Origin: Candidatus Colinaster equi
Lineage (GTDB): Bacteria > Bacillota > Clostridia > Lachnospirales > Lachnospiraceae
Assembly: GCA_018064425.1 (NCBI GenBank)
Contig: JAGHVF010000073.1
Span: forward strand, 1-38,830
Direction: 5' to 3'
DNA length: 38,830 nt
Of the stretch, positions 1 to 7,700 are shown piece after piece (position 1 is the first letter of the stretch; each line of letters starts with the position of its first letter). The notes beneath the pieces were generated by a model. It made no database searches. It saw only the letters and a list, made by a program, of their open reading frames with translations, and was not told the DNA's origin. The position numbers and the translations under genes are program-made.

Positions 1-18
1 ATATAATACTTATAATTT

Positions 19-66
19 ATACAGCCGATGGAATTGTAGAAACAATCTCATCGGCTGTTTTTTTAA
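19..66 (+). terminator. Rho-independent terminator
   Basis: A 10-bp perfect stem (ACAGCCGATG at 21-30 with CATCGGCTGT at 49-58), extended inside by an ATTGT/ACAAT pairing, is followed on the plus strand by a run of T at 57-64. It suits a plus-strand gene ending left of the window. The minus-strand pyruvyl transferase gene stops at 63, so the hairpin may also end that transcript, although the minus-strand side lacks a good U tract. Confidence 0.75.
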
Positions 67-1109
67 TCTTTGCAGTGTTTATTATAGAATTGCAATATCG
101 GCTCGAAATATTCTTTGATAACATCTGTGGGATTATACACGCCATGGCCCAATGCCAGAAGTTCATCAATGTCTTTACCGCGAACAACACCGTCACTTGC
201 AAGTCGAATATATTCCAAGTTCTCCAACCATCTATATCCGCCGCTCACCTTATGACTGATATTATCAAGTGCTATACATGGTGTTCCGGTTACCGCGCTG
301 AATATCATTCCATGTAATCTATCCGTAATCACGAGATTGCAATTACGAAATGACTTCCACGCAGATAGTAGAGCTTCTTCTCTTTTATCAGAATGAATAT
401 TAACGTCAGAAATTGTTGTCACAACTCTGCATTCCATTCCGTAATCTTCAATTTGCTTAAACAATTGCTCTTTCTTTGATTGCTCAAGAATACACTCTTT
501 ATCATCCCTAAGGCATACACCAATTACCGGTTGTTGTCTACGTTCCACGCAATCCTTATCCGACGCATCAGCAGTACACATGACAATATCAGGACATAAC
601 AATAGCCTTGACGGGTTCACCTTTTCCTTAAAATATTCATAACTTAGGTTGTCTCTAACGCAGAATATGCAGTCAGAATGAGTATTAATCAACTTGCACA
701 TACTATCTAACAGCTTCATACCTTCAGGTGTATCTTCATAATACGCGGTCTGTGGAAAAACAATTGTCGGATTGCACCTAAATCTGCTCAAAATGTCACG
801 TATTAATGCATCTTCACCCGGCCAAAGTGTACCGGTGTTGCCTCCGCCGTCAATAACCACCAAATCCCTATTCGATACGGTCATTCTGATAATCCTTCTG
901 TATGTCTCGTATTCAAGTCTGGAGAATTCAAAAAAATGTAACGAAGAATCAATTTGTCTAAGAAAGCTGTACTGCGCTCTGACTATTGCATGATCTCCCA
1001 GATTCTTATGTGCCGGTGTGCCCAAGAACAAGCAGCGCCTCTTTCCTTTTGTAGCAATCAAAAAGCGCACATATTCAATTAGTTGTCTTCTTAATTTCCA
1101 AAACCACAT
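63..1109 (-). CDS. polysaccharide pyruvyl transferase family protein
   Basis: A 348-residue protein predicted to transfer a pyruvyl group (family donor: phosphoenolpyruvate) to a sugar of a surface polymer, in the cytoplasm. Seen: an N-terminal G-T-P-A-H-K-N-L-G-D motif (residues 30-39), a glycine-rich DGGGNTG block (87-93), FPQTAYY (about 118-124), and near the C-terminus the TDRLHG...TGTPCIALDN segment typical of the family. The N-terminus before the first motif is short and hydrophobic/basic, with no clear signal peptide. The ATG has only a modest ribosome binding site (GGATG about nine bases upstream). It lies 44 bp downstream of the YidC/glycerophosphotransferase gene on the same strand and is probably co-transcribed. 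The acceptor sugar cannot be read from sequence; some family members are annotated only as EPS-cluster proteins of unproven activity. Confidence 0.88.
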   Translation of the reverse strand: MWFWKLRRQLIEYVRFLIATKGKRRCLFLGTPAHKNLGDHAIVRAQYSFLRQIDSSLHFFEFSRLEYETYRRIIRMTVSNRDLVVIDGGGNTGTLWPGEDALIRDILSRFRCNPTIVFPQTAYYEDTPEGMKLLDSMCKLINTHSDCIFCVRDNLSYEYFKEKVNPSRLLLCPDIVMCTADASDKDCVERRQQPVIGVCLRDDKECILEQSKKEQLFKQIEDYGMECRVVTTISDVNIHSDKREEALLSAWKSFRNCNLVITDRLHGMIFSAVTGTPCIALDNISHKVSGGYRWLENLEYIRLASDGVVRGKDIDELLALGHGVYNPTDVIKEYFEPILQFYNKHCKD

Positions 1110-1153
1110 ATTTTGTCATCCAATAGAATCCTATTCAAATTGCCGGGCCTGTA

Positions 1154-3028
1154 TTATCTCTTAGAATACGCGACTAACTGCTTGATAATATAGTCCGCTC
1201 CGGCCTTACCGCTACCACCGATATTGTATAGATATTTTTCTCTGACAGCAGCCATAGCATCCTTTGAATAGCTGTTATCATTAAGAAGTTTGTCTACTAC
1301 TTCAGCTAAAGTATTAAGCTTATCAATATCTACGGATATACCCACTTCATCTCTTACCGTAACATCAAACGGTTCAATACCTATCTCCTCATAATCCGGA
1401 TTCATCACCTTCATAGGAGTATTGATGTACAGCGTTGGCTTAAGTGTTGTAAATGAATACTCATATGCAATACCGGACCAATCGGTCAGCATTACATCAG
1501 CATTAAATACAGTATTATTGGATGAGAAATCTGTCTGGAGTGTGAAATCGTCACAGTCCTTATATTTATCCTCTATCGCCATCAATTTTTCCATAAAATG
1601 ACGAACATACTGAGGATGTGGACGCAATGTGACGTGATAACCCTTGCCAAGCAATTGATCAAGTATCGGCTCAATACACAAATCCAAAAGATTGTCAGTC
1701 TGCCATGACGGAGCAATCAAAATCTCTTTAGGATTATTCTCCTTGTGGCCTTCCGATTCGTATGCGGATATCATATTGTCAATCAATCCGTAACCTGTCT
1801 TAACAAGAGTTTTCTCTTTAAGACCATATACGCGCTCCTGCGCACGTATCTCATTAATAGTTAAGTCATTGGGTACAAATATCGTGTCAAAATGATCAAG
1901 CGCATGTTTTCTATAGCTTAAGTTCACATCGCCCATTGCATGATCCATATAGATGTATTCGATATTATCCTGCACCAATGAACGTTTCAAGTGATATGTC
2001 TGCAAATCCGGTGTGGTCATGACAACTATGTCAGCTTCCATCTTCATCATAAGAACAATTAATTTATTCTCGCCGATATAATATACATGGAAAGTATCAC
2101 TTGCAAGAGCAAACACATCATCATTGGGGTCAGATGTGATATAGTGTATCTCTATGTCCGTTCTTTTCTGAATTGACTCAATCACATCCTTAAAATACTT
2201 ATAAAAGCCGTTACGCTCTGCATAGAACACAATCTGCTTATATCCATACTTCATAAAGCGCTTGTAATCAGCCTTCTCTCGAGCGAGTTCTTCTTTTGAT
2301 ACGCTTTTCTTTGCTGCAGACTGATACTGCATAACTTTATCAAGTTCCTGCTTACTCTCCTCCAAAGCTTCGTAATCTATATGCTTTTTAGGATTGATAC
2401 AAGCATTCAATATATACATTTGTACAATTGACAGCAAGTTGCCGGCAATCCAGTACAAGCCTACACCGCCGAGAACAAAGAATCCCAAATACAATGACAA
2501 GCCAACCGAAATAGACAATGTAATTATCTGATTGGCCTTGCTTTGCTCAGACTGCAAAACGTTGGATATATTCTGTGTCCAACACATAAGTAATGCCGAC
2601 AGAGCCGCAACTATCGGAATAAGTATTGCTACTCCGCCCACCTGAGACGGTATCACGCCAAGATCAAGTCCTAAGAACATAGTCTCTTCAACAGAGAATT
2701 TCTTTAAGCCTTCAACTACACCCATCAACACAACAAGTTGAACTACAACAGGTACCAAATCAAGCATCGGATGATAATTCATCTTCTTGTACAGCTTATA
2801 ATTCTCTTCGGATATCATGTCTTTGTTGCCCATATATTTGGCCTTAATTCTATTCATATCCGGATACATTTTTACCATCTTAATAGAATTAACCTGCACC
2901 ATAATTGATATAGGTAGCAATATTATCTTACTAAAAAAAGTAAAAAGAATTATAGCCCATCCATAATCCGGTACTATTTTGTAACAGCAGCTCATCAGCC
3001 AGCCAAATGCATCTCCAATATAACTCAT
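1154..3028 (-). CDS. YidC/Oxa1-type membrane domain fused to CDP-glycerol glycerophosphotransferase-like domain
   Basis: A 624-residue two-part protein. Residues 1-215 look like the YidC/Oxa1 core: five hydrophobic helices (about 23-44, 88-105, 128-150, then two within 168-207) with a charged cytoplasmic hairpin region between the first two. Lys34, in the first core helix (FFSKIILLP), sits where SpoIIIJ-type insertases carry the groove arginine, so positive charge is kept. A charged linker (about 225-265) leads to a TagB/TagF-like domain (about 270-620) with MDHAMG, APSWQ, RPHPQ and LTDWSGIAYEYS...KPTLY motifs, the pattern of CDP-glycerol:polyol glycerophosphotransferases of teichoic acid synthesis. 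The start is supported by AAGGA eight bases upstream. Neighbours are a small membrane protein upstream and pyruvyl transferase downstream. Whether the YidC part inserts proteins or serves as a membrane platform is unknown; domain calls are from motifs read by eye. Confidence 0.88.
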   Translation of the reverse strand: MSYIGDAFGWLMSCCYKIVPDYGWAIILFTFFSKIILLPISIMVQVNSIKMVKMYPDMNRIKAKYMGNKDMISEENYKLYKKMNYHPMLDLVPVVVQLVVLMGVVEGLKKFSVEETMFLGLDLGVIPSQVGGVAILIPIVAALSALLMCWTQNISNVLQSEQSKANQIITLSISVGLSLYLGFFVLGGVGLYWIAGNLLSIVQMYILNACINPKKHIDYEALEESKQELDKVMQYQSAAKKSVSKEELAREKADYKRFMKYGYKQIVFYAERNGFYKYFKDVIESIQKRTDIEIHYITSDPNDDVFALASDTFHVYYIGENKLIVLMMKMEADIVVMTTPDLQTYHLKRSLVQDNIEYIYMDHAMGDVNLSYRKHALDHFDTIFVPNDLTINEIRAQERVYGLKEKTLVKTGYGLIDNMISAYESEGHKENNPKEILIAPSWQTDNLLDLCIEPILDQLLGKGYHVTLRPHPQYVRHFMEKLMAIEDKYKDCDDFTLQTDFSSNNTVFNADVMLTDWSGIAYEYSFTTLKPTLYINTPMKVMNPDYEEIGIEPFDVTVRDEVGISVDIDKLNTLAEVVDKLLNDNSYSKDAMAAVREKYLYNIGGSGKAGADYIIKQLVAYSKR

Positions 3029-3115
3029 CGCTTATTTCCTTATTCTCACAGCAAGCTACTTAATCTTGCCAAACTAAAACATTTTTTATCAGATAAAATC
3101 GTCAAAAGCCGAACC

Positions 3116-3140
3116 ATTAAGGTTCGGCTTGAATTCTCAC
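3116..3140 (-). terminator. hairpin terminator or attenuator between small membrane protein and YidC-fusion genes
   Basis: A perfect 10-bp stem (AAGCCGAACC 3116-3125, loop 3126-3130, GGTTCGGCTT 3131-3140) is followed on the minus strand by TTTT. Its upstream edge touches the stop codon of the small gene at 3140-3142. It could end that transcript or allow partial read-through into the fusion gene. No strong separate promoter is obvious between here and 3028. Confidence 0.65.
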
Positions 3141-3328
3141 TACTCTTGTGAAGATGTATCCTCATCCGTAAAATGAATCTCTTTTCTCTCCACATCATCT
3201 TTGCCTCTCTTAAAGAAGGCAGCTATCTTATGTCTAAATACTGTTATAAGCGCACCAAGTGCTACAACAACAGCAGCTACAGCCTGAATAATATAAGTCA
3301 CAGCTGACGGATCAATATATGCTAACAT
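3140..3328 (-). CDS. small single-pass membrane protein of unknown function
   Basis: A 62-residue protein beginning M-L-A-Y-I-D-P-S-A-V. One long hydrophobic stretch (about residues 8-32, rich in Val, Ala and Ile) is followed by a basic segment (RHKIAAFFKRGKD) and an acidic tail, so one membrane span with a cytoplasmic C-terminus is likely by the positive-inside rule. The chosen ATG at 3328 has AGGAAG seven bases upstream; a start six codons earlier would lie inside that site and is rejected. A well-formed promoter lies just upstream (3372-3400). It precedes the YidC-glycerophosphotransferase gene on the same strand. I recall short proteins of similar pattern near Lachnospiraceae glycan genes, but no function can be assigned. 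Confidence 0.72.
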   Translation of the reverse strand: MLAYIDPSAVTYIIQAVAAVVVALGALITVFRHKIAAFFKRGKDDVERKEIHFTDEDTSSQE

Positions 3329-3371
3329 CACTTTTCTTCCTTTCATATACTACATAATCGCAAACATCGGT

Positions 3372-3400
3372 ATTATAACAGATTGCGATATATTGTGCAA
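3372..3400 (-). promoter_or_regulatory. sigma-A-type promoter for the small-protein/YidC-fusion unit
   Basis: On the minus strand TTGCAC (3400-3395) and a consensus TATAAT (3377-3372) are separated by exactly 17 bp, which predicts a start near 3365 and a leader of roughly 35 nt to the ATG at 3328. It points away from the repeat arrays, so they lie upstream of this operon. Confidence 0.7.
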
Positions 3401-3406
3401 TGTCAT

Positions 3407-3448
3407 GATGTAATGTCCCGTTTTGCTGATGTAATGTCCCGTTTTGCT
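3407..3448. repeat. two tandem copies of a 21-bp sequence
   Basis: GATGTAATGTCCCGTTTTGCT occurs at 3407-3427 and again immediately at 3428-3448 without a mismatch (21 bases each). It lies between the promoter of the minus-strand operon and the large hairpin array. Function unknown; the unit is one third of the 63-bp period of the neighbouring array, which may be coincidence. Confidence 0.85.
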
Positions 3449-3483
3449 GATTTACACAGTTCCACGCCGCTTTCGTGTCTTCC

Positions 3484-4152
3484 CGTTGCCGGGATTGTAC
3501 ATTTTTGCCGTTTCCGGCAACGGACACACTTGCTTTCGTGTCTTGGCGTTGCCGGGATTGTATGCTTTTGCCGTTTCCGGCAACGGACCTGCTTGCTTTC
3601 GTGTCTTGGCGTTGCCGGGATTGTACGTTTTTGCCGTTTCCGGCAACGGACACGCTTGCTTTTCTCTCTTTTCGTTGCCGGGATTGTACATTTTTGCCGT
3701 TTCCGGCAACGAACCTGCTTGCTTTTGTATCTTGGCGTTGCCGGGATTGTACGTTTTTGCCGTTTCCGGCAACGGATTCACTTGCTTTTGTTCCTTCCCG
3801 TTGCCGGGATTGTACGCTTTTGCCATTTCCGGCAACGGACACGTTTGCTTTTGTATCTTGGCGTTGCCGGGATTGTACATTTTTGCCGTTTCCGGCAACG
3901 GACACGCTTGCTTTTGTATCTTGGCGTTGCCGGGATTGTACATTTTTGCCGTTTCCGGCAACGGACCTGCTTGCTTTAGTGTCTTGGCGTTGCCGGGATT
4001 GTACGTTTTTGCTGTTTCCGGCAACGAATTCACTTGCTTTTCTCTCTTTTCGTTGCCGGGATTGTACATTTTTGCCGTTTCCGGCAACGGACACGCTTGC
4101 TTTTCTCTCTTTTCGTTGCCGGGATTGTACGTTTTTGCCGTTTCCGGCAACG
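3484..4152. repeat. hairpin satellite array A: 11 units of 63 bp
   Basis: Eleven units begin at 3484, 3547, 3610, 3673, 3736, 3799, 3862, 3925, 3988, 4051 and 4114, an exact 63-bp period. Each has CGTTGCCGG, a 21-nt middle, CCGGCAACG, then a 24-nt linker (absent after the last). Both 9-nt arms are identical in all eleven copies and perfectly complementary. The middle varies at a few positions, and linkers are mosaics of a variable 6-mer, a near-constant CTTGCTTT, and a variable 10-mer of a few recurring types. Most middles contain TTGCCG, which could pair with CGGCAA of the right arm as a tighter alternative stem. Since 63 is a multiple of three and the unit has no stop in most frames, long artificial reading frames run on both strands. 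No gene is credible here. Confidence 0.95.
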
Positions 4153-4157
4153 GACAA

Positions 4158-4611
4158 GTCAGGAAATCAATACCTCCGAGCGCATTAGCTGGCGAAAGTC
4201 ATCGGAAACGCAAGCAAGTCCGGAAATCGATGACAATCCGGGCGCTGAGGCTGGCGAAAGTCATCGAAAACGCAAGTAAGTCCGGAAATCGATGACAATC
4301 CGGGCGCTGAGGCCGGCGAAATACATCGAGAAAGCAAGTAAGTCAAGAAATCGATGACAATCCGGGCGCTGAGTCTGGCAAAAGTCATCGGAAATGCAAG
4401 TTAGTCAAGAAATCGATGACAATCCAAGCTCCACGGCCGGCGAAATACATCGAAAAAGCAAGTAAGTCAAGAAATCGATGACAATCCAAGCACCACGGTC
4501 AGCGAAATACATCGAAAAAGCAAGCAAGTTCGGAAATCGATGACAATCCGGGCGCTGAGGCCGGCGAAAGTCATCGAAAAAGCAAGTAAGTCCGGAAATC
4601 GATGACAATCC
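4158..4611. repeat. satellite array B: seven exact 62-bp-spaced units plus one degenerate unit
   Basis: The anchor GAAATCGATGACAATCC occurs at 4223, 4285, 4347, 4409, 4471, 4533 and 4595, each exactly 62 bp apart, with a degenerate copy near 4163. Several units contain GTCATCGA, a 21-nt middle and TCGATGAC (for example 4260-4267 with 4289-4296); others have ATACATCGA, leaving a 6-bp stem. Read on the minus strand, units share GGATTGT and CTTGCTTT-like blocks with array A in the same order, so the arrays look like related families in opposite orientation. The unit core alternates between a GGGCGCTGAGG type and an AAGC(T/A)CCACGG type. No gene is credible here. Confidence 0.92.
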
Positions 4612-4649
4612 AGTCCAGCCATAAACGCCGGCATAATGTTGGTTATTGC

Positions 4650-4679
4650 TTGCCATTTGTATACGCAAATTGATATAAT
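4650..4679 (+). promoter_or_regulatory. promoter of the secreted protease gene
   Basis: TTGCCA (4650-4655) and TATAAT (4674-4679) with an 18-bp spacer predict a start near 4686, just after repeat array B. The predicted leader is about 48 nt and begins with the palindrome at 4684-4709. Confidence 0.6.
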
Positions 4680-4683
4680 ATTC

Positions 4684-4709
4684 TGTGAAAACCATGTGGT
4701 TTTCACAGT
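4684..4709. promoter_or_regulatory. perfect 12-bp-arm palindrome at the transcription start (operator or 5' mRNA stem-loop)
   Basis: CTGTGAAAACCA, a two-base TG centre, then TGGTTTTCACAG form a perfect inverted repeat overlapping the predicted start (about 4686) and ending 11 bases before the GGGGGG ribosome binding site. It could be an operator for a dimeric repressor or a 5'-terminal mRNA stem. There is no T tract, so it is not a simple terminator. Confidence 0.6.
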
Positions 4710-4733
4710 AAATTGCTTATGGGGGGCAATACT

Positions 4734-7700
4734 ATGAATATAAAGAAAAGATCAGCCAAAGTAGTATCTTATCTGCTTATAGTTTCATTTTTGGCAAGCC
4801 AAGAAACAATCGGAGCATTCGCTCAGACTATTTCACCTGACACGAACACAAATACTGTCATCATCAACGAAAAGGAATCTACTGAAGACGACACATCTAC
4901 TGAAGATGACACATCTACCGAACCAAGTTTAGAAGATGAAAGTGAGACTTACGAGTCTACCGAAGAAACATCCACATCGGAATCTGCCGAAGAATCTAGT
5001 GAAGATGATGTTATGGGCAATGTTACAGCCAAAATGGCGGAGACTGAGACTGTAACGGAGACTGAGACAGAATCTGAGACCGTGTATGACGCGGAGGATA
5101 TCAATTACGGATATGTTGCAAGTCCGGACCCATCAAGATTCCAAAGTGTCAATGATCTGCCTGATGACTATATGGGTCCTGTCATGGGTGAGACTCTGCC
5201 TTCTTCATACCGGACGCCCAATTTACCAAATACCAAGAATCAAAATCCATACGGCACATGTTGGGCTCATTCTTCGATTTCTCTTGCTGAGATTAGTATG
5301 ATGAAGCAAGGCTATTCCACTCCGGATTATTCCGAACTGCATCTTTCATATTTTACATATAATCTTAACAGTGACCCGCTCAATGAGTATGATGGAACCA
5401 AAAATGTACTTAGCAATGGCAAAAACTTCTTGGATGGCGGCGGTAATGTCGAAGCCGCAGGTAACATGTTTGCGAGCTCTGTCGGAGCTGTTGACGAGTC
5501 AGTTGCCCCATATTCAACAGCAGCAAGCGTGCTTACATCCGGTCTTAATCAGGACATTGCATATGATGGTATAGCAAGAATAAAGAATACACACGAAAGC
5601 AAACCCAGAAGTGATATCGCTGCAACAAAACAATTAGTATATGATTACGGCGCTGCAGGTATTTCTTTCTATGTTATCCAAAAGGGCTATTCTGTCACAT
5701 TCAACGACACACATACTGTCAAATATAATGAAGTATTTAATGAAACAAATAACTGCTACTACTTCCCATATTCTGCCACAGATTTTGGCTACGCCGAAGG
5801 TACCGATCTTCCTACCAATCATGCCATCACAATCGTCGGATGGGACGATAACTTTAGCAAGAATAAATTTGCAACTCCGGCACCTGCTGACGGAGCATGG
5901 CTTATCCGCAACAGTTGGACTACCAACAATTCCAATTCTCTGCAAGGATATTTTTGGCTATCCTACTACGATAATACAATAGAAGATGAAGCATGGGCAT
6001 TTGAATTCGAACCTGCAACAGACTCATACGGTGCAGCTATCTATGATAACACATATCAGTATGACAGAGGTTTGTTTAAATATGCCACCTGGTGCAATAG
6101 AGCTGCTAATGTCTTTACGGCTCATGCCTGCAAAGACGGTGAACGCCTTAGTGACGTATCATTTTCCACCATATCGTCCAACGTCTCATATACAATAAAT
6201 GTATATACGGATATTCCTGAAGGTGGTATTCCCACCGACGGTACACTGGCTACATACGCCACAACCACCGGTACAATGACATATCCCGGCATGACCAGAG
6301 TGACATTATCTGACCCTGTTCCTCTAAAATATGGCGAGCGCTATGCCGTTGAAGTAATATTGGATGAAGATAAAGAAATTGCTGCCGACGGAACTGTCGG
6401 AGGCGGTTATGCTATCACAACCAAGGCAAAGGCCGGCGAAGGATACGTATACCGTAACAATTATTGGTATGACTATAATACTTACGATTCCAGTCACACA
6501 AGAAGTCTGTCCATAAAAGCGTACACAAAAGATATTAAGGACATTATCGTACCCACAGGAATAGAATTCCCCGATATTCCTGCTGAAGGTATAGTCTTGG
6601 CACCAACCGAAGTCTATACTCCGACTGCCAAAGTTCTCCCCGTAACAGCAAGTAATAAGAATGTCAGCTGGTCATCCGACAAGCCTGCCATTGCATCAGT
6701 TGATTCCAAAACAGGAAAAATAACCGCCTGCAGCACCGGTACTGCTATCATTACCGCTACCACTGAGCTAAAAGGCAAAACTGCGTCCTTCAAGGTGGTT
6801 GTAGACAAAGATAAACCAATACCGGCAACAGCAATTACTGCTATACAATATTCAAAATACATCCCATACATCGGCGATACAGTAGAATATAGCATCGTTA
6901 CCACCCCCGCCAATGCATCACAAAAGGGGCTTACGTGGTCAAGCAGTAATCCATCGGTATTAAGCATAGATGAAACCACAGGTATTGCAACAGCAAAAGA
7001 TATTGGTCAAGCTGTCATAACGGCCAAGCTTGGGGCACTAACCAAGACGTACACTGTAAGTGTAAAACTGAGTGGAGTTTCATCAATATCATACACTCCA
7101 CTGAGTGACAATACCGTTATATATCGTTGGGATAAAATTGCCGGAGCGGAAGGCTACAGAATATATACAGGTCCGGAGTCTAACAATCTTACTTTACTTA
7201 CAACGATATCCGATAACGGAAGTTCAAGTTACGAATATGTTGACGAGACATATAAAGGCAATACCGGGATAACATCATATAAATTTAAAATCAACACCTA
7301 TAAAGGCAGTTATGAGACTAACAGCGGCGACATCACAATCAATTTGACTCCTCTTTATACCATTACTTACAATGTACCTGCACACGCTAAGAACTCAAGT
7401 GGCAATGTGACATCGCTAAAAAAAGGCGGAAGCTTTACCTTATTAAGTCCAATATGTGACCCCGGTTATTCCTTTGACGGATGGTATACCGACAGCAGCT
7501 ATACCACACGTATAACCGGTATTAGCAACATCACATCTGATAGGACTGTTTATGCCAAGGTTACACCGATTACTTACAATGTAAAATTTAATGCAGGCAA
7601 TTCAGGCTATCGTGTGTCGGGTAGTATGCCCACGCTAGCTTGCACATACGATGAGTACAAGACACTGCCACTGTGCACCTTCACCTCGCAGGATGCCACA

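Noticed and set aside
3484-4152. CRISPR array
   Set aside because: The 24-nt intervals between the hairpins are near copies of one another, not unique spacers; the palindrome's 21-nt middle is also repeated; and no cas gene is present.
3312-4295. Six long overlapping reading frames on both strands (up to about 280 codons) with 21-residue repeats
   Set aside because: They exist because the DNA repeats every 63 bp, a multiple of three, with no stop in the unit. Unit-to-unit differences change amino acids freely in every frame, and none has a convincing ribosome binding site or signal.
3484-4611. Integron attC cassette array
   Set aside because: Units are far too short and regular, have no cassette genes between them, and no integrase is in the window.
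4185-4706. Short minus-strand reading frames over array B with repeated CHRFPDLL-like peptides
   Set aside because: Period is 62 bp, not a multiple of three, so frames shift between units. These are repeat artefacts.
4684-4709. The palindrome as an intrinsic terminator
   Set aside because: No T tract follows and it is upstream of the gene's ribosome binding site.
4713-4733. TTG start seven codons upstream for the giant protease
   Set aside because: It would place the GGGGGG ribosome binding site inside the coding sequence and put MLMGGNT before a normal signal-peptide start.
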